Source of the DNA: Scytonema sp. UIC 10036 | Lineage (GTDB): Bacteria; Cyanobacteriota; Cyanobacteriia; Cyanobacteriales; Nostocaceae | Assembly (NCBI RefSeq): GCF_009725235.1 | Contig: NZ_WJFC01000069.1 | Coordinates: forward strand, 1-60,306 | DNA: 60,306 nt | Direction of reading: 5' to 3' | Shown: one piece after another, positions 35,190 through 43,975 of the stretch | How positions within the stretch are numbered: the stretch's first letter is position 1 | How the letters are laid out: each line of letters opens with the position of its first letter | The notes under the pieces: generated by a model | Database searches by the model: none | Seen by the model: the letters and a program-made list of their open reading frames with translations, nothing else | Told to the model about the DNA's origin: nothing | Made by a program: the position numbers and the translations under genes

Positions 35190-35547
35190 AGCAATTTCGC
35201 TTTCGCTAGTTGAAAAATTTTCCCTAAAGTCTGCAAGTACGGAAGGAGATTAACTCTATATATTCTCCAAAAATAGAAGATACTGTTGGCGAATCGATTT
35301 TAAAACTCTCAAACCCTGACTCTACCCTAGCTCATGGTAACGAAGAATTAAGGCTTGTGTGAATTTGCCAACAACATTAATAGAATACAAGATATTTCTT
35401 TGAAATTAGTTTCCCGTGATCCTCGCGGCTACAGTGAGCCGCGAGCACCTTCAGATTGCCTTGCTGGGGCGTTGCTCCCACGACTACATTAGAACTTCGT
35501 TACCATAAGACTCGCGTCCTATAGCAATCCCATGTAAATTTTTGACA
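35190..35547. other. Intergenic region before the radical-SAM operon
   Basis: The promoter of the radical-SAM operon is expected here. It contains a G/C hairpin: ctcgcggct (35422-35430) pairs exactly with agccgcgag (35437-35445) across a 6-base loop. The stem would suit transcription termination after the ParB-like gene (also minus strand), but no T run follows on that strand. Confidence 0.4.
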
Positions 35548-36699
35548 TTATACTCGTCCGAGTCTGTGCAACCTTGCCTGTTGCAAGATTTCTTCTGCAA
35601 ACCTAGGATTATTCTGCATTTCCTGAAACAGCATAACTAATGTATTAGGGCAACCTTCAATCTCAATACTCACACCAGAAAAAGTGATATCAAAGATTTG
35701 AGTTGTTTTTTCTAGCTGTTTGTGGTCTTCCTGTTTGATATTCAGAATGCGCACATTTTCTTTGAGCGGGTTTGTCAAAATCTCATTGACTTTAGCTTTT
35801 GATTCAGCATCTACTTTTAAACCTGGTTTAAGACGCTGATTAATTAATTCAGTCTCTTCAGATTTTAGTGGCTCGTCCTGCATTTTTTCAACTTTTAGCT
35901 CTGTTCGTTTTCCAGATTTTAGAAGAACTGAAGACCTGAAATTTTCTGGTTCATCAACATCCACTTTTAGTTGATTATTAGTTGTCACTTCCGATTCTTT
36001 TAGAGTTTTAATAGTCGAGAAATTTTTCAGAGCATTATCATTCGACTTCAACCTTTTTACATCATCACTTACCTCGAAATACTCTGAGCTAGAAATTGCT
36101 CTTCTGTTTTTCCCACCAATATTGGTAGTACTGATACTATAAGTTGTACCAGAGCGTTGAGCAATGCGCTCTGATGATTGAGCTAAAAGTGTTTGTTGCA
36201 ATTTTTTTAACATATCCTCGTCAATACCGCATTTTCTAGCATATGCCCGGTCTATTTTCGTACTGTACGAAGATAGCTCTGACTTCAACTTGCGTACTAA
36301 CCCTTCAGCAACACAACACTGCTTCGCCACTTCATTATTACTCCACTGTGACCATTCAGGATCGCTAAGCAATTTGAGTACAGCTCTCCTCTTATCGCTA
36401 TTAGAACGTCTGAGTCCGTGTGCAGCGTTAGCACTAACTGAATATAGAATCGCATCTCGCTGGGTTCCTTGTCGAATGTCTACTGCAATGGTAGAAGCTG
36501 CTGTTTTTTTAGTAGCCTCTAAGCGGTGGAACCCATCAGCTAACCAGTAATGTGTGCCGTCATAGAAAACAGTTAGAGGAGGAAAGTTAATTCCTTTTGT
36601 TATGGCTTCACTATACTCATCAATTAATTTCTGGTTGAGCTGGACTCGGGATTGAGTAGTGCTATCAGCATGAATAAGTGAAATTTCCAGTTCTTCCAT
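35548..36699 (-). CDS. ParB/Srx-domain DNA-binding protein
   Basis: 383 residues. Residues about 1-85 are a ParB-like nuclease/CTPase fold (QSRVQLNQKLIDEYSEAI, then WLADGFHRLEA), with the GxHR-type motif seen as GFHRLEA. Residues about 105-150 are an HTH (NNEVAKQCCVAEGLVRKLK). The last 230 residues are charged and poorly conserved. Members of this type occur on plasmids and mobile islands and act as partition proteins or transcription regulators. No ParA partner is present nearby, which favours an orphan regulator or an island remnant. Confidence 0.75.
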   Translation of the reverse strand: MEELEISLIHADSTTQSRVQLNQKLIDEYSEAITKGINFPPLTVFYDGTHYWLADGFHRLEATKKTAASTIAVDIRQGTQRDAILYSVSANAAHGLRRSNSDKRRAVLKLLSDPEWSQWSNNEVAKQCCVAEGLVRKLKSELSSYSTKIDRAYARKCGIDEDMLKKLQQTLLAQSSERIAQRSGTTYSISTTNIGGKNRRAISSSEYFEVSDDVKRLKSNDNALKNFSTIKTLKESEVTTNNQLKVDVDEPENFRSSVLLKSGKRTELKVEKMQDEPLKSEETELINQRLKPGLKVDAESKAKVNEILTNPLKENVRILNIKQEDHKQLEKTTQIFDITFSGVSIEIEGCPNTLVMLFQEMQNNPRFAEEILQQARLHRLGRV

Positions 36700-37092
36700 A
36701 ACTTGGATACCTCTGATAAATACATAAATGGGTAGGAATTTCTTAGTCCTTTTTTGTCAATCTGGGAAAACGTAATCTCTGAAAGCCTTTCTAAGTTTGA
36801 CTATGATTTTTGGATTAGCGATCGCTAACATCTTTGTACTTATGATTCATACTTGTTCTGAAACCTGAGTACAAAGCTAAGTTTGATGTCTCATTTTTGA
36901 CTCACTTTTCCACATAATTTTTAATTGACAAAAGCAATTTTATCTTAACTTGTCACAAATGGTCCTATTAAGGAAAACTTTTTGGTTTACTGAATTTACA
37001 ATTACTACTCATAAAAGGGAAGGTCGAGGGGACGCTGGCTATCTCAAAATAAAAAGTTTAGCAACTTAAGCTTAACTTGCTAAACTTTTCTG
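36700..37092. other. AT-rich intergenic region
   Basis: No gene is seen. It contains one HIP1 octamer and the divergent upstream regions of the ParB-like gene and the toxin fragment. Confidence 0.3.
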
Positions 37093-37572
37093 GTGGAAGA
37101 AGAAAAAGTCTGCAATAATTTTCTTGACAACTATCAAAATCTGGTCAATATGGTTAGTAAAGGTCAAACTTTCTTCCCAAAAATGTATAGTTGGGGTCTA
37201 AAAACAGAATATGTTATGAATGTTGGTTCAGGTCTTCTAGCTGGGATTTATGGAAGAACAAACTATGATATTGATGCACTTGGATTTGCCCTTTTATTGC
37301 CTATTAGAGACAGCATCCTGAAGAATGTAACATATCCAACTCTAGATGCTGACTTAGTAGCAACTACACCTTTCATAATTGACCGAGTAACAATAGATAA
37401 CCTACAAGGTACAGTGCCGAGAGAAGCCGTTCTCAAAGGCTCAGAAACATTAACGGTACAAACTACTTGGAGTAATTCAACATCCCTAGAAGTATCAATA
37501 ACATCGACTGTGCAAGCTGGTATTCCATTAGTTGCTGACGTAGAGGTCAGTTTTAGAAAACGATATACATAA
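37093..37572 (+). pseudogene. Aerolysin/ETX-MTX2-like pore-forming protein fragment
   Basis: 159 residues beginning at a GTG just after an in-frame stop, with no clear ribosome site. Residues about 35-75 (VGSGLLAGIYGRTNYDIDAL, then GFALLLPI) resemble the end of a jacalin-like lectin domain. Residues about 78-157 are alternating beta residues rich in Ser/Thr (LTVQTTWSNSTSLEVSITST) like the start of an aerolysin-type pore domain. Natterin-like proteins join these two domains in about 300 residues or more. Here both ends are missing, so this is a fragment. A small intact protein cannot be fully excluded. Confidence 0.45.
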
Positions 37573-37598
37573 TGTTGCGTCCAAAGGAATTGTTTTCC

Positions 37599-37956
37599 AT
37601 GCCAGAAATTAATGATTTTAAAGACTTAAAATTTGGCAAAAAGGTATGGATATAGCTGAAAAATGCTATTTTTCGACTAAACCCTTTTCTAAAGAAGAAT
37701 TATATGGTATGGTTCAACAAATCAGGAAATCAGCAGTGTCTATTCCAGCTAACATAGCCGAGGGATATGGAAGAAGAACGACTGCTGAATATATCAGATT
37801 TCTTAATATTGCTCAAGGGTCGCGTAGTGGTTAGAGACACATATTATTTTATCTTACTGGGTAGGACTATCTAAACAAGAAGATATAGAACCTATTGTTT
37901 CTTTACTACGAGAAGAGAGTCGCATAATTATTGCTCTTATTAAGAGACTAGAATAA
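37599..37956 (+). pseudogene. Four-helix-bundle (23S rRNA IVS-type) protein, frameshifted
   Basis: From the ATG at 37599 the frame reads MPEINDFKDLKFGKKVWI and stops. The next frame continues MDIAEKCYF to the hallmark SIPANIAEGYGRRTTAEYIR and LNIAQG, then a second shift leads to ETHIILSYWVGLSKQEDIEP and a final KRLE at 37956. Joined, they give a complete IVS-type four-helix bundle protein of about 118 residues with two frameshifts. Function in the family is unclear. Confidence 0.8.
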
Positions 37957-38416
37957 TGCTCTCTTTTTCCTTCTTCCCTTCTCCTTTTCTTCACTGTTCC
38001 CCGTTCCCTGATTCATTAATAGTTTAGCATACTAAGTACCGAAGAACCAAAAAATCTAATAAGTTTTACTGAAACCCTGTGATACGGTGCTTGTAGGTTA
38101 GGTTTTGTATTAAAATGCAAGTTATCAGATTTAAAGAGCCAGGTTGCCCTCTGCTCAAGCCAACTGACAAATTTATAAATAAAACTTATCACTTTAAGTA
38201 GAAGAGAGCCGATATATGCGAACCATATATCGGCATAAAAAAGGACAACCACCAGTCTTCCCAATACATAGTAATATCAACAACAAAGCGTCTTTTGGGA
38301 AGTACTGATGGCTATGCTTCAATTAAATCACAATTAATGTCCCTTATAGGCGGTGAGGATGTCAAAATAATGAATAGAGTTCTTGAAGAAGTCAGCAATC
38401 TTGCGCGTGAGGGTTA
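37957..38416. other. Intergenic region with possible gene scrap
   Basis: No confident gene is present. A plus-strand frame around 38298-38415 reads SQLMSLIGGEDVKIMNRVLE and looks protein-like, but it has no start and runs straight into the 3' end of the decarboxylase on the other strand. I cannot name it. Confidence 0.3.
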
Positions 38417-39765
38417 CTACGGCTCTTGTTGTACTAAACTGGGATTTGCCTGCACCTCTTGCACAACTTCACGGACGACCGCGCATAATTCATCTACAAT
38501 TGTGTTCACAAATGGCTGACCCTTCAAATCTTCAGTAATCCACGGGTCCATAACTACCGACCGCAACACCGTAATCGACTTATCTTCAGGATCGCTAACT
38601 GGGCTGTCCAGATCGAGCAAGCGCTGCTTATAGTCGTCAAAGAATACTTCACCATAGGTTTTTTTAATGAAATCAGTTGTACTGACAATCACACGATAGT
38701 TGTAGATATCGCGACCATCAGCTTTGATACCAACGCGATCGTAAATCAGCTTATTGAAAGCATTAACTTCCTTGAGGTTTTGGTTCCATTGACCGTTAAC
38801 TTTGTAGTTGAAGGCGTAGGTGAGAATATTCAAGTCTGAGCCTGTTTCTCGCAACAATTCTAAATCCTTAAGGTTGCTATCTTTGAGAATGGCTTTATGA
38901 CCTTTTTTAGCAACTTTTTCACGTAGCAAGGCGCGAGCCTCTGCTTGACTCTTGCATTTTGCAAAGGGACCGACGAAGGACATTTTTGGTACAGGTACAA
39001 CCATAAAGTTTTCATTTGGCTGATTGGCGTCCAACAGCCGCAAGTGCAAAGTTTTGCAATTATAAAAGCTGCGTCCCAAGATTTTACCGTACCCTTCTCT
39101 TGTGGGACAAATTGCCGCATGGCTCAGGTATACACCCGCCGCAGCCGCTCCTGGTTTGGAGCCTTCGATACCCTAAGTACCAAGGATTAATTCTTCTTTC
39201 TCAGAGGGATCGGAGTTGATGTAGGGAGCCTCGAAAGCAATTAAGCTACGCATCGCAATGTTGCGATAGCAGAGCGCACCTGCTGGATAGGGTAAGTAAC
39301 CTGTTTTGTGGGGGTCAACTGTAATTGTATCGGCTCGGCCCAAGTTTTCATACTGTGTGGTGACGTAAGTACTCATGGGTAGAACCGGAGCCGGTGTACT
39401 GAATCTTTGCCGAGCGCCATCGGAGGATGCATCCCTAAGGAGCGAAGCAAAGTAACCACCCCAGGCTGCATCAACATGAACGGCGAACTCAATGTCTTTG
39501 GAGCGGTATTTTTGATCGCGCAGTTCCAAAATTTTCTCTAGGGGATCGACGGTTCCTTCCTCGGTACTACCGATGACTGCAACTACTGCGACAATAGGCT
39601 GGTTGGCATCAATGGCGGCATCAATGGCGGCTTCTAGTTTGTCTGAATCCATTCGCCCATAGATATCCAGGGGAATACTTTTCATATTGTCAGCACCGAT
39701 ACCCAGGATGGCTGCACCTTTGGGGAGCGAGTAGTGTTGCGAGCCAGGAACGAAAATTACATTTC
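38417..39765 (-). pseudogene. PLP-dependent amino-acid decarboxylase, N-truncated with amber codon
   Basis: The minus-strand frame from about 39765 encodes the middle and C-terminal parts of a group II PLP decarboxylase (glutamate/tyrosine/aromatic type): HVDAAWGGYF, then TITVDPHKTGYLPYPAGALC with the PLP-binding Lys, and later YGKILGRSFYNCKTLHLRLL. A single TAG at 39173-39175 interrupts the frame in LGT-stop-GIEGSKPGAAAAG, where relatives have Tyr. The same frame then stays open to 38417. The N-terminal 200 or so residues are missing and replaced by a vMAP HTH fragment. It is therefore a pseudogene in two ways. The amino-acid substrate cannot be read. Confidence 0.8.
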
Positions 39766-39950
39766 CACAACTTAGGACCAACGTCATGCTTGAGATATTC
39801 CGAAGTATATCCTTGAGTTTCTGCAATTTCGTCATACTTTTTACGTTGCCAAGCTGCTCGAAGCATTGCTGTTTCAATATCTTTCAGATGTCTGTTTGTT
39901 TTGGCAAAAACTGCAGCATCTGCTACTTTAAATGCTTCTTCAAAGTCCAT
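39766..39950 (-). pseudogene. vMAP-type N-terminal HTH fragment
   Basis: From the ATG at 39950 (agaagg 10 bp before) the frame reads MDFEEAFKVADAAVFAKTNR and on to IAETQGYTSEYLKHDVGPKL, the conserved N-terminal HTH of vWA-MoxR-associated proteins that heads many cyanobacterial STAND/NB-ARC proteins. After GPKLWK (about 39765) the DNA passes out of frame into the decarboxylase. The partner domains are absent. It looks like a recombination junction of two unrelated genes. Confidence 0.75.
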
Positions 39951-40066
39951 GACTTCAATCCTTCTCAATTTATGTGAACTACCTACAACAACCTTACGAG
40001 TCAGTGTAGGCTTTTGCCATCACAAGACGTTATCTTACAAGGCAACACGAGTGCGAGAGTCAGTAG

Positions 40067-42178
40067 CTAGTTGTCAAAAATGTAACGGAATTTAGTTGGG
40101 TGGAGTTTTACCAGTTGCGCTTTAGCTGCAGCAACCACCTTCTGGGGAGTAAAACCAAATTTGTTCTGGAGTTCTTTAAGGGGAGCTGAGGCTCCAAAGG
40201 TATGCATACCGATGCGATCGCCATTTAAGCCGACATACTGACCCCAACCAAAAGTAGAAGCTTGTTCGACACAGACTCGGGCGGTGACAGTGGGTGGGAT
40301 AACGCTGTCTCGGTACTCTTGACTCTGTTGCTCGAACAGCTCCCACGAGGGCATACTTATCACACGGGCGTTAATGCCCTCGGCCAAAAGTTGCTCATAT
40401 GCGTTGACACACAGAAAGACTTCGCTACCAGTGGCTATCAGCAAAACGTCAGGTTTGCCGTCCGGTACATCAGCCAGCACATAAGCTCCTTGCTGGACAC
40501 CAGACGCCGGAGCGTATTTGGAACGGTCTATGGTGGGCAACGCCTGTCGTGTGAGAACGAGAACCGTTGGGGAGTGCTGTAGCTGCATAATTACCCGCCA
40601 AGCCTCCACCACCTCGTTGGCATCTGCGGGACGCAGGGTAATCAGGCCGGGAATGGCTCGCAACGAAGCTAGCTGTTCCACAGGTTGGTGCGTCGGTCCA
40701 TCTTCGCCGACCCCAATCGAGTCATGGGTGAAGATGTAGATTGCAGGGATTTCCATCAGCGCGGCGAGCCGGATTGCGGGTTTCATGTAATCGCTAAAGA
40801 TTAAGAACCCGGAACCATAAGGGCGGACTTTGGTAAGTGCCATGCCATTAAGAATAGATCCCATTGCATGTTCGCGGATGCCAAAGTGGAAATTTCGACC
40901 GCCATAATTCTTGGCAGTGAAATCTCCGGCTTCATCGAACGTGAGACGGGTCTTAGTTGAGGGAGCCAGGTCAGCCGAACCTCCAATCAGCCACGGTACG
41001 TTCTTGGCAATGGCATTAAGCACTTTTGCTGAGGCATCACGTCCGGCTAATCCTTTGGCGTCGGGCAAGAATGTAGGTAAGTTATAATCCCAGTGTTCGG
41101 GCAACTGCCGATGCTGCATCCGATATAACTGGTCAGCTAGCTCTGGATACTGGACTTTGTAGTCATTGAACTTGGCCATCCAGGCTTCACGCAGTTCATA
41201 TCCGCGCTTGCCAATCCCTGACTGAAAATGCTCTCGCACCCCTTTGGGCACCAAGAACTTGGCGTTTTCCGGCCAGCCGTAATTCCGCTTAGCCAGCTTA
41301 ATTTCTTCTTCGCCCAACGGTTCTCCGTGAGCAGCACTGTTGTCTTGTTTGTTCGGCGCACCGTAGGCAATATGGCTATCGACGATGATTAACGTAGGTT
41401 TGTCGGGCGTGTTCTTAAAGGTTTTAAAAGCCCGCTCTAGCATTTCCAGGTCATTGGCGTCGCCTACGCGAGTAACATTCCATCCGTAGCCGATGAAGCG
41501 CGTGGCTACATCTTCGCTAAAGGCCCACTCAGTATGCCCTTCGATAGTGATCTTGTTGTTGTCATAGATCCAACACAAGTTAGAAAGTTTGAGGTGACCA
41601 GCCAAGGAAGCTGCCTCGCTGGATACCCCTTCCATCATGCAGCCGTCACCACACAGGGCGTAAACGTCATAATTGAACATCTCGAAGCCGAGACGATTGA
41701 AGTACTGGGCCATCCATTGTCCAGCAATGGCCATTCCCACACTGGTAGCAACTCCTTGACCTAGGGGACCGGTTGTCGTTTCAACGCCGGAAGTCCAACG
41801 ATACTCCGGGTGACCGGGACACTTACTATCAAGTTGGCGAAATCGCTTGATGTCCTCCAAGGGCACTGATAACTCCCCCAACTGCTCGTATTTGGCATTC
41901 ACCGCCTTGACTTCACATAAGTGCAGTAGCGAATACAACAGCATAGAAGCATGACCGATGGACAGAACAAAGCGATCGCGGTTTGGCCAGATCGCGTCAT
42001 TGGGGTCAAACCGTAAAAATCGCTGCCAGAGGCAGTAGACCACTGGTGCCATAGACATGGGGGTGCCAGGATGTCCGGAGTTCGCCTGTTGAACTGCATC
42101 TATAGACAGGGTACGAATGGTGTTAATACATAGTTCATCAGTTTGCTTTTGGATATCAATTTGCGTTTGAGTAACCAC
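40067..42178 (-). CDS. tkt: Transketolase
   Basis: 703 residues, slightly longer than the usual 660-670. ThDP-binding GDGCMMEGVSSEAASLAGHL with the closing NN, GPLGQG, the substrate His residues (GHPGTPMSM, GIREHAMG) and the C-terminal domain with FGASAP are all present. It transfers two-carbon ketol units among pentose and hexose phosphates and so complements the tal-pgi/gnd/zwf cluster 15 kb away, whose upstream transketolase has decayed. The ribosome site (agagaaag) lies just before the ATG at 42178. It stands alone, and its downstream neighbour is the vMAP/decarboxylase pseudogene pair. Confidence 0.95.
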   Translation of the reverse strand: MVTQTQIDIQKQTDELCINTIRTLSIDAVQQANSGHPGTPMSMAPVVYCLWQRFLRFDPNDAIWPNRDRFVLSIGHASMLLYSLLHLCEVKAVNAKYEQLGELSVPLEDIKRFRQLDSKCPGHPEYRWTSGVETTTGPLGQGVATSVGMAIAGQWMAQYFNRLGFEMFNYDVYALCGDGCMMEGVSSEAASLAGHLKLSNLCWIYDNNKITIEGHTEWAFSEDVATRFIGYGWNVTRVGDANDLEMLERAFKTFKNTPDKPTLIIVDSHIAYGAPNKQDNSAAHGEPLGEEEIKLAKRNYGWPENAKFLVPKGVREHFQSGIGKRGYELREAWMAKFNDYKVQYPELADQLYRMQHRQLPEHWDYNLPTFLPDAKGLAGRDASAKVLNAIAKNVPWLIGGSADLAPSTKTRLTFDEAGDFTAKNYGGRNFHFGIREHAMGSILNGMALTKVRPYGSGFLIFSDYMKPAIRLAALMEIPAIYIFTHDSIGVGEDGPTHQPVEQLASLRAIPGLITLRPADANEVVEAWRVIMQLQHSPTVLVLTRQALPTIDRSKYAPASGVQQGAYVLADVPDGKPDVLLIATGSEVFLCVNAYEQLLAEGINARVISMPSWELFEQQSQEYRDSVIPPTVTARVCVEQASTFGWGQYVGLNGDRIGMHTFGASAPLKELQNKFGFTPQKVVAAAKAQLVKLHPTKFRYIFDN

Positions 42179-42286
42179 TGCTTTCTCTCCTCTGGGTTTT
42201 TACATACTTTAAAGTGAAGCAATCAACTATTTCTTTGCCTGCCATTCAAGTCCTGAAATTTTTGTTAGCAAACTTAATCAAGTTTT

Positions 42287-42402
42287 TAAGTAGGTCGGCA
42301 CGAATAAAGTTAACTAGTTAAGAGTGTCATTTGTCATTTGTAAATATTTTAGCGGTTTTTAATGTTCTTAACATAGTTGCTTTTATTCCCGTCTACTGAC
42401 TT
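42287..42402. mobile_element. Degenerate MITE (IS630-type tips), copy A
   Basis: The left end taagtaggtcggcacgaata at 42287 faces the degenerate right end gcttttattcccgtctactg near 42379-42398. It is the same tip family as copies B and C and the IS630 relic at 9.4 kb. Confidence 0.5.
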
Positions 42403-42682
42403 GTTACTCCCTTTTTAAATAGGAGAATTATATTTTATAAATTCAATTACTTCAGGCTGAAATTAAGTTTATATCAACATTTTTTCAATCATTCAAGAAC
42501 AACTCTCTGAATTAAAAGTCTCCATCTTCACTGTATAAATCAACCAGTTACAACAGAGCAATGTCTCTAATACCAATTCTCTGTGAAATTGCACTTTATT
42601 TACCCTCATTATACCGTCCCCTCCGAACCAGCAGGGGAACTACAGAGGGGTAAATTTAATGCACCTTCATAGAGAAACAGTA

Positions 42683-42807
42683 TAAGTAGGTCGGCACAAT
42701 TAAAGTTAACTGGTAAGGGTCGTCCTTTGTCATTGTTCAAGTGTAAGAGTTTCAGGTGTATTTACATTTTGTGACGTAGTTCTGTTTATTCGGTGCCTAC
42801 TTACTTA
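42683..42807. mobile_element. MITE (IS630-type tips), copy B
   Basis: The left end begins taagtaggtcggcacaatta at 42683. The right end ttcggtgcctacttactta closes at 42807. The element is about 125 bp with no coding frame. Its right half matches, inverted, the partial copy C at 43392-43461. Confidence 0.7.
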
Positions 42808-42841
42808 AGCTTACGTAGAACTCAAGTTACTAAAAACTTAC

Positions 42842-43234
42842 TTATTCTCCAAGTGCCTTGCAAACATTTTGGACAAGAGTCAGCTTGATCGCATCATGTA
42901 TATCAGGTGCAGATCGCGCAACAGCGCTAACAGTACGCTTGAAATGAGTTGCAGCTTTGTCAGATTCTTGGTCAATCAAACCCTTGACTGTATTCGTGAC
43001 ACGGTCGGTACTCAGGCGGATAGACTTGACAAGTTCATTGTTAGCACGCATAACTACAGGGTCGATGGACGAAATGCGTTGTTCGCTAAGGCTTGGTCTT
43101 TTGGCTTCATATTCGCTTTTCGGCAAAAAATTAACCCATACACTAAGCAAGCACACCGCCCACATCAGCAAACTCAGCATTACCAGTAGTAGCGTCTGGC
43201 GCAATCTTCTAGAAACTTCAATCATTCTAACCAT
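42842..43234 (-). CDS. Small single-span membrane protein
   Basis: 130 residues from the ATG at 43234, which has aagagg 8 bp upstream. The in-frame extension to 43408 reads only repeats. One hydrophobic helix spans about 14-36 (LLLVMLSLLMWAVCLLSVWV). The rest is a charged helical domain (ELVKSIRLSTDRVTNTVKGL, then IDQESDKAATHFKRTVSAVA). The family is not recognised. It is boxed between two inverted MITE copies (B at 42683-42807 and partial C at 43392-43461), and the 75-bp dispersed motif lies 58 bp upstream of its start. Confidence 0.6.
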   Translation of the reverse strand: MVRMIEVSRRLRQTLLLVMLSLLMWAVCLLSVWVNFLPKSEYEAKRPSLSEQRISSIDPVVMRANNELVKSIRLSTDRVTNTVKGLIDQESDKAATHFKRTVSAVARSAPDIHDAIKLTLVQNVCKALGE

Positions 43235-43291
43235 GAGGTTACCTCTTTCCTGCTTGGTTAAGCAGTTGTATAAATAGCTCAAGTAAGTACA

Positions 43292-43366
43292 GTTTTCACT
43301 TTCAATAAACTTTTGACCAGTTAAAATCGCTAATTTAAGGGCTAACTTAATATTTTTTTGCTGTAA
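43292..43366 (+). repeat. 75-bp dispersed motif, copy 2
   Basis: This is the counterpart of 25252-25325 (shared blocks accagttaaaatc and aacttaa). It lies immediately upstream of the small membrane protein gene. Confidence 0.45.
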
Positions 43367-43391
43367 ATTTCTTCGTGATGTATTCAGTAGT

Positions 43392-43461
43392 GATAAGTAG
43401 GTAGGCACCGAATAAACAGAACTACTTTACAAAACATAAATATACTAGAAACTCTTACCAA
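43392..43461. mobile_element. Partial MITE, copy C (inverted relative to B)
   Basis: The bases ataagtaggtaggcaccgaa and onward to gaaactcttac match the reverse complement of the right half of copy B, then similarity stops. The other end is missing. Confidence 0.65.
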
Positions 43462-43975
43462 GTTTCCCCTGTGCTATTATCTCGGTTATTTGAGACGTTA
43501 GGAAAAGAGTAGCAACCGACAGATTTGGTACCGAGTAAATCTTGAATCCGCAATACTTTTCTAGCTTTCATTTTATTTGCAAACATCTTCATTATTTGTA
43601 AGAGAAAATACTAAGTTTTTCTTTAATAAGTCGATCTTCAATGGACAAAACCTTCGTTGAATCGGTAGAATAAATGAAGTTTCACAGTAAAAGAGTTTGG
43701 AGCTAAATAGCAATGGATAATAGCTGTGTTTAATAATTTGAGCGCTCCAGATACAAACGGTAAAAAGTTTTTCACTATAGTCTATGCACGCAGGATGTGC
43801 TCACGCGAGGGGTAACAACTATAAGCAACTTCTGTTAAATAGTATATTTAGCTCTTTACATTAGAATAGCGCTCAAAGAGGATACAACCATCCTTTCATT
43901 CAGAAACATCATAAATCAAGCTCAAACAAACTTGCATGGGATGGTCTTACGTATAAGCCTAGGAATGAGGTAGTC
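43462..43975. other. Intergenic, upstream of multicopper oxidase
   Basis: About 500 bp with no credible frame and no repeat that I can name. The oxidase promoter should lie here. The bases gaatgagg at 43962-43969 are the likely ribosome site. Confidence 0.35.

Larger units (their letters stand above)
42179..42841. other. Intergenic region with two MITE copies
   Basis: 660 bp with no gene. It holds the elements at 42287-42402 and 42683-42807. Between them is a partially palindromic stretch around a G/C core (ccgtcccctccgaaccagca near 42617). Confidence 0.5.

Noticed and set aside
35422..35445. Rho-independent terminator after the ParB-like gene
   Set aside because: A good stem but no T run on the relevant strand, so it is reported only as a hairpin.
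38016..38264. Minus-strand 82-codon frame
   Set aside because: No start context and no recognisable pattern. It lies in AT-rich intergenic DNA.
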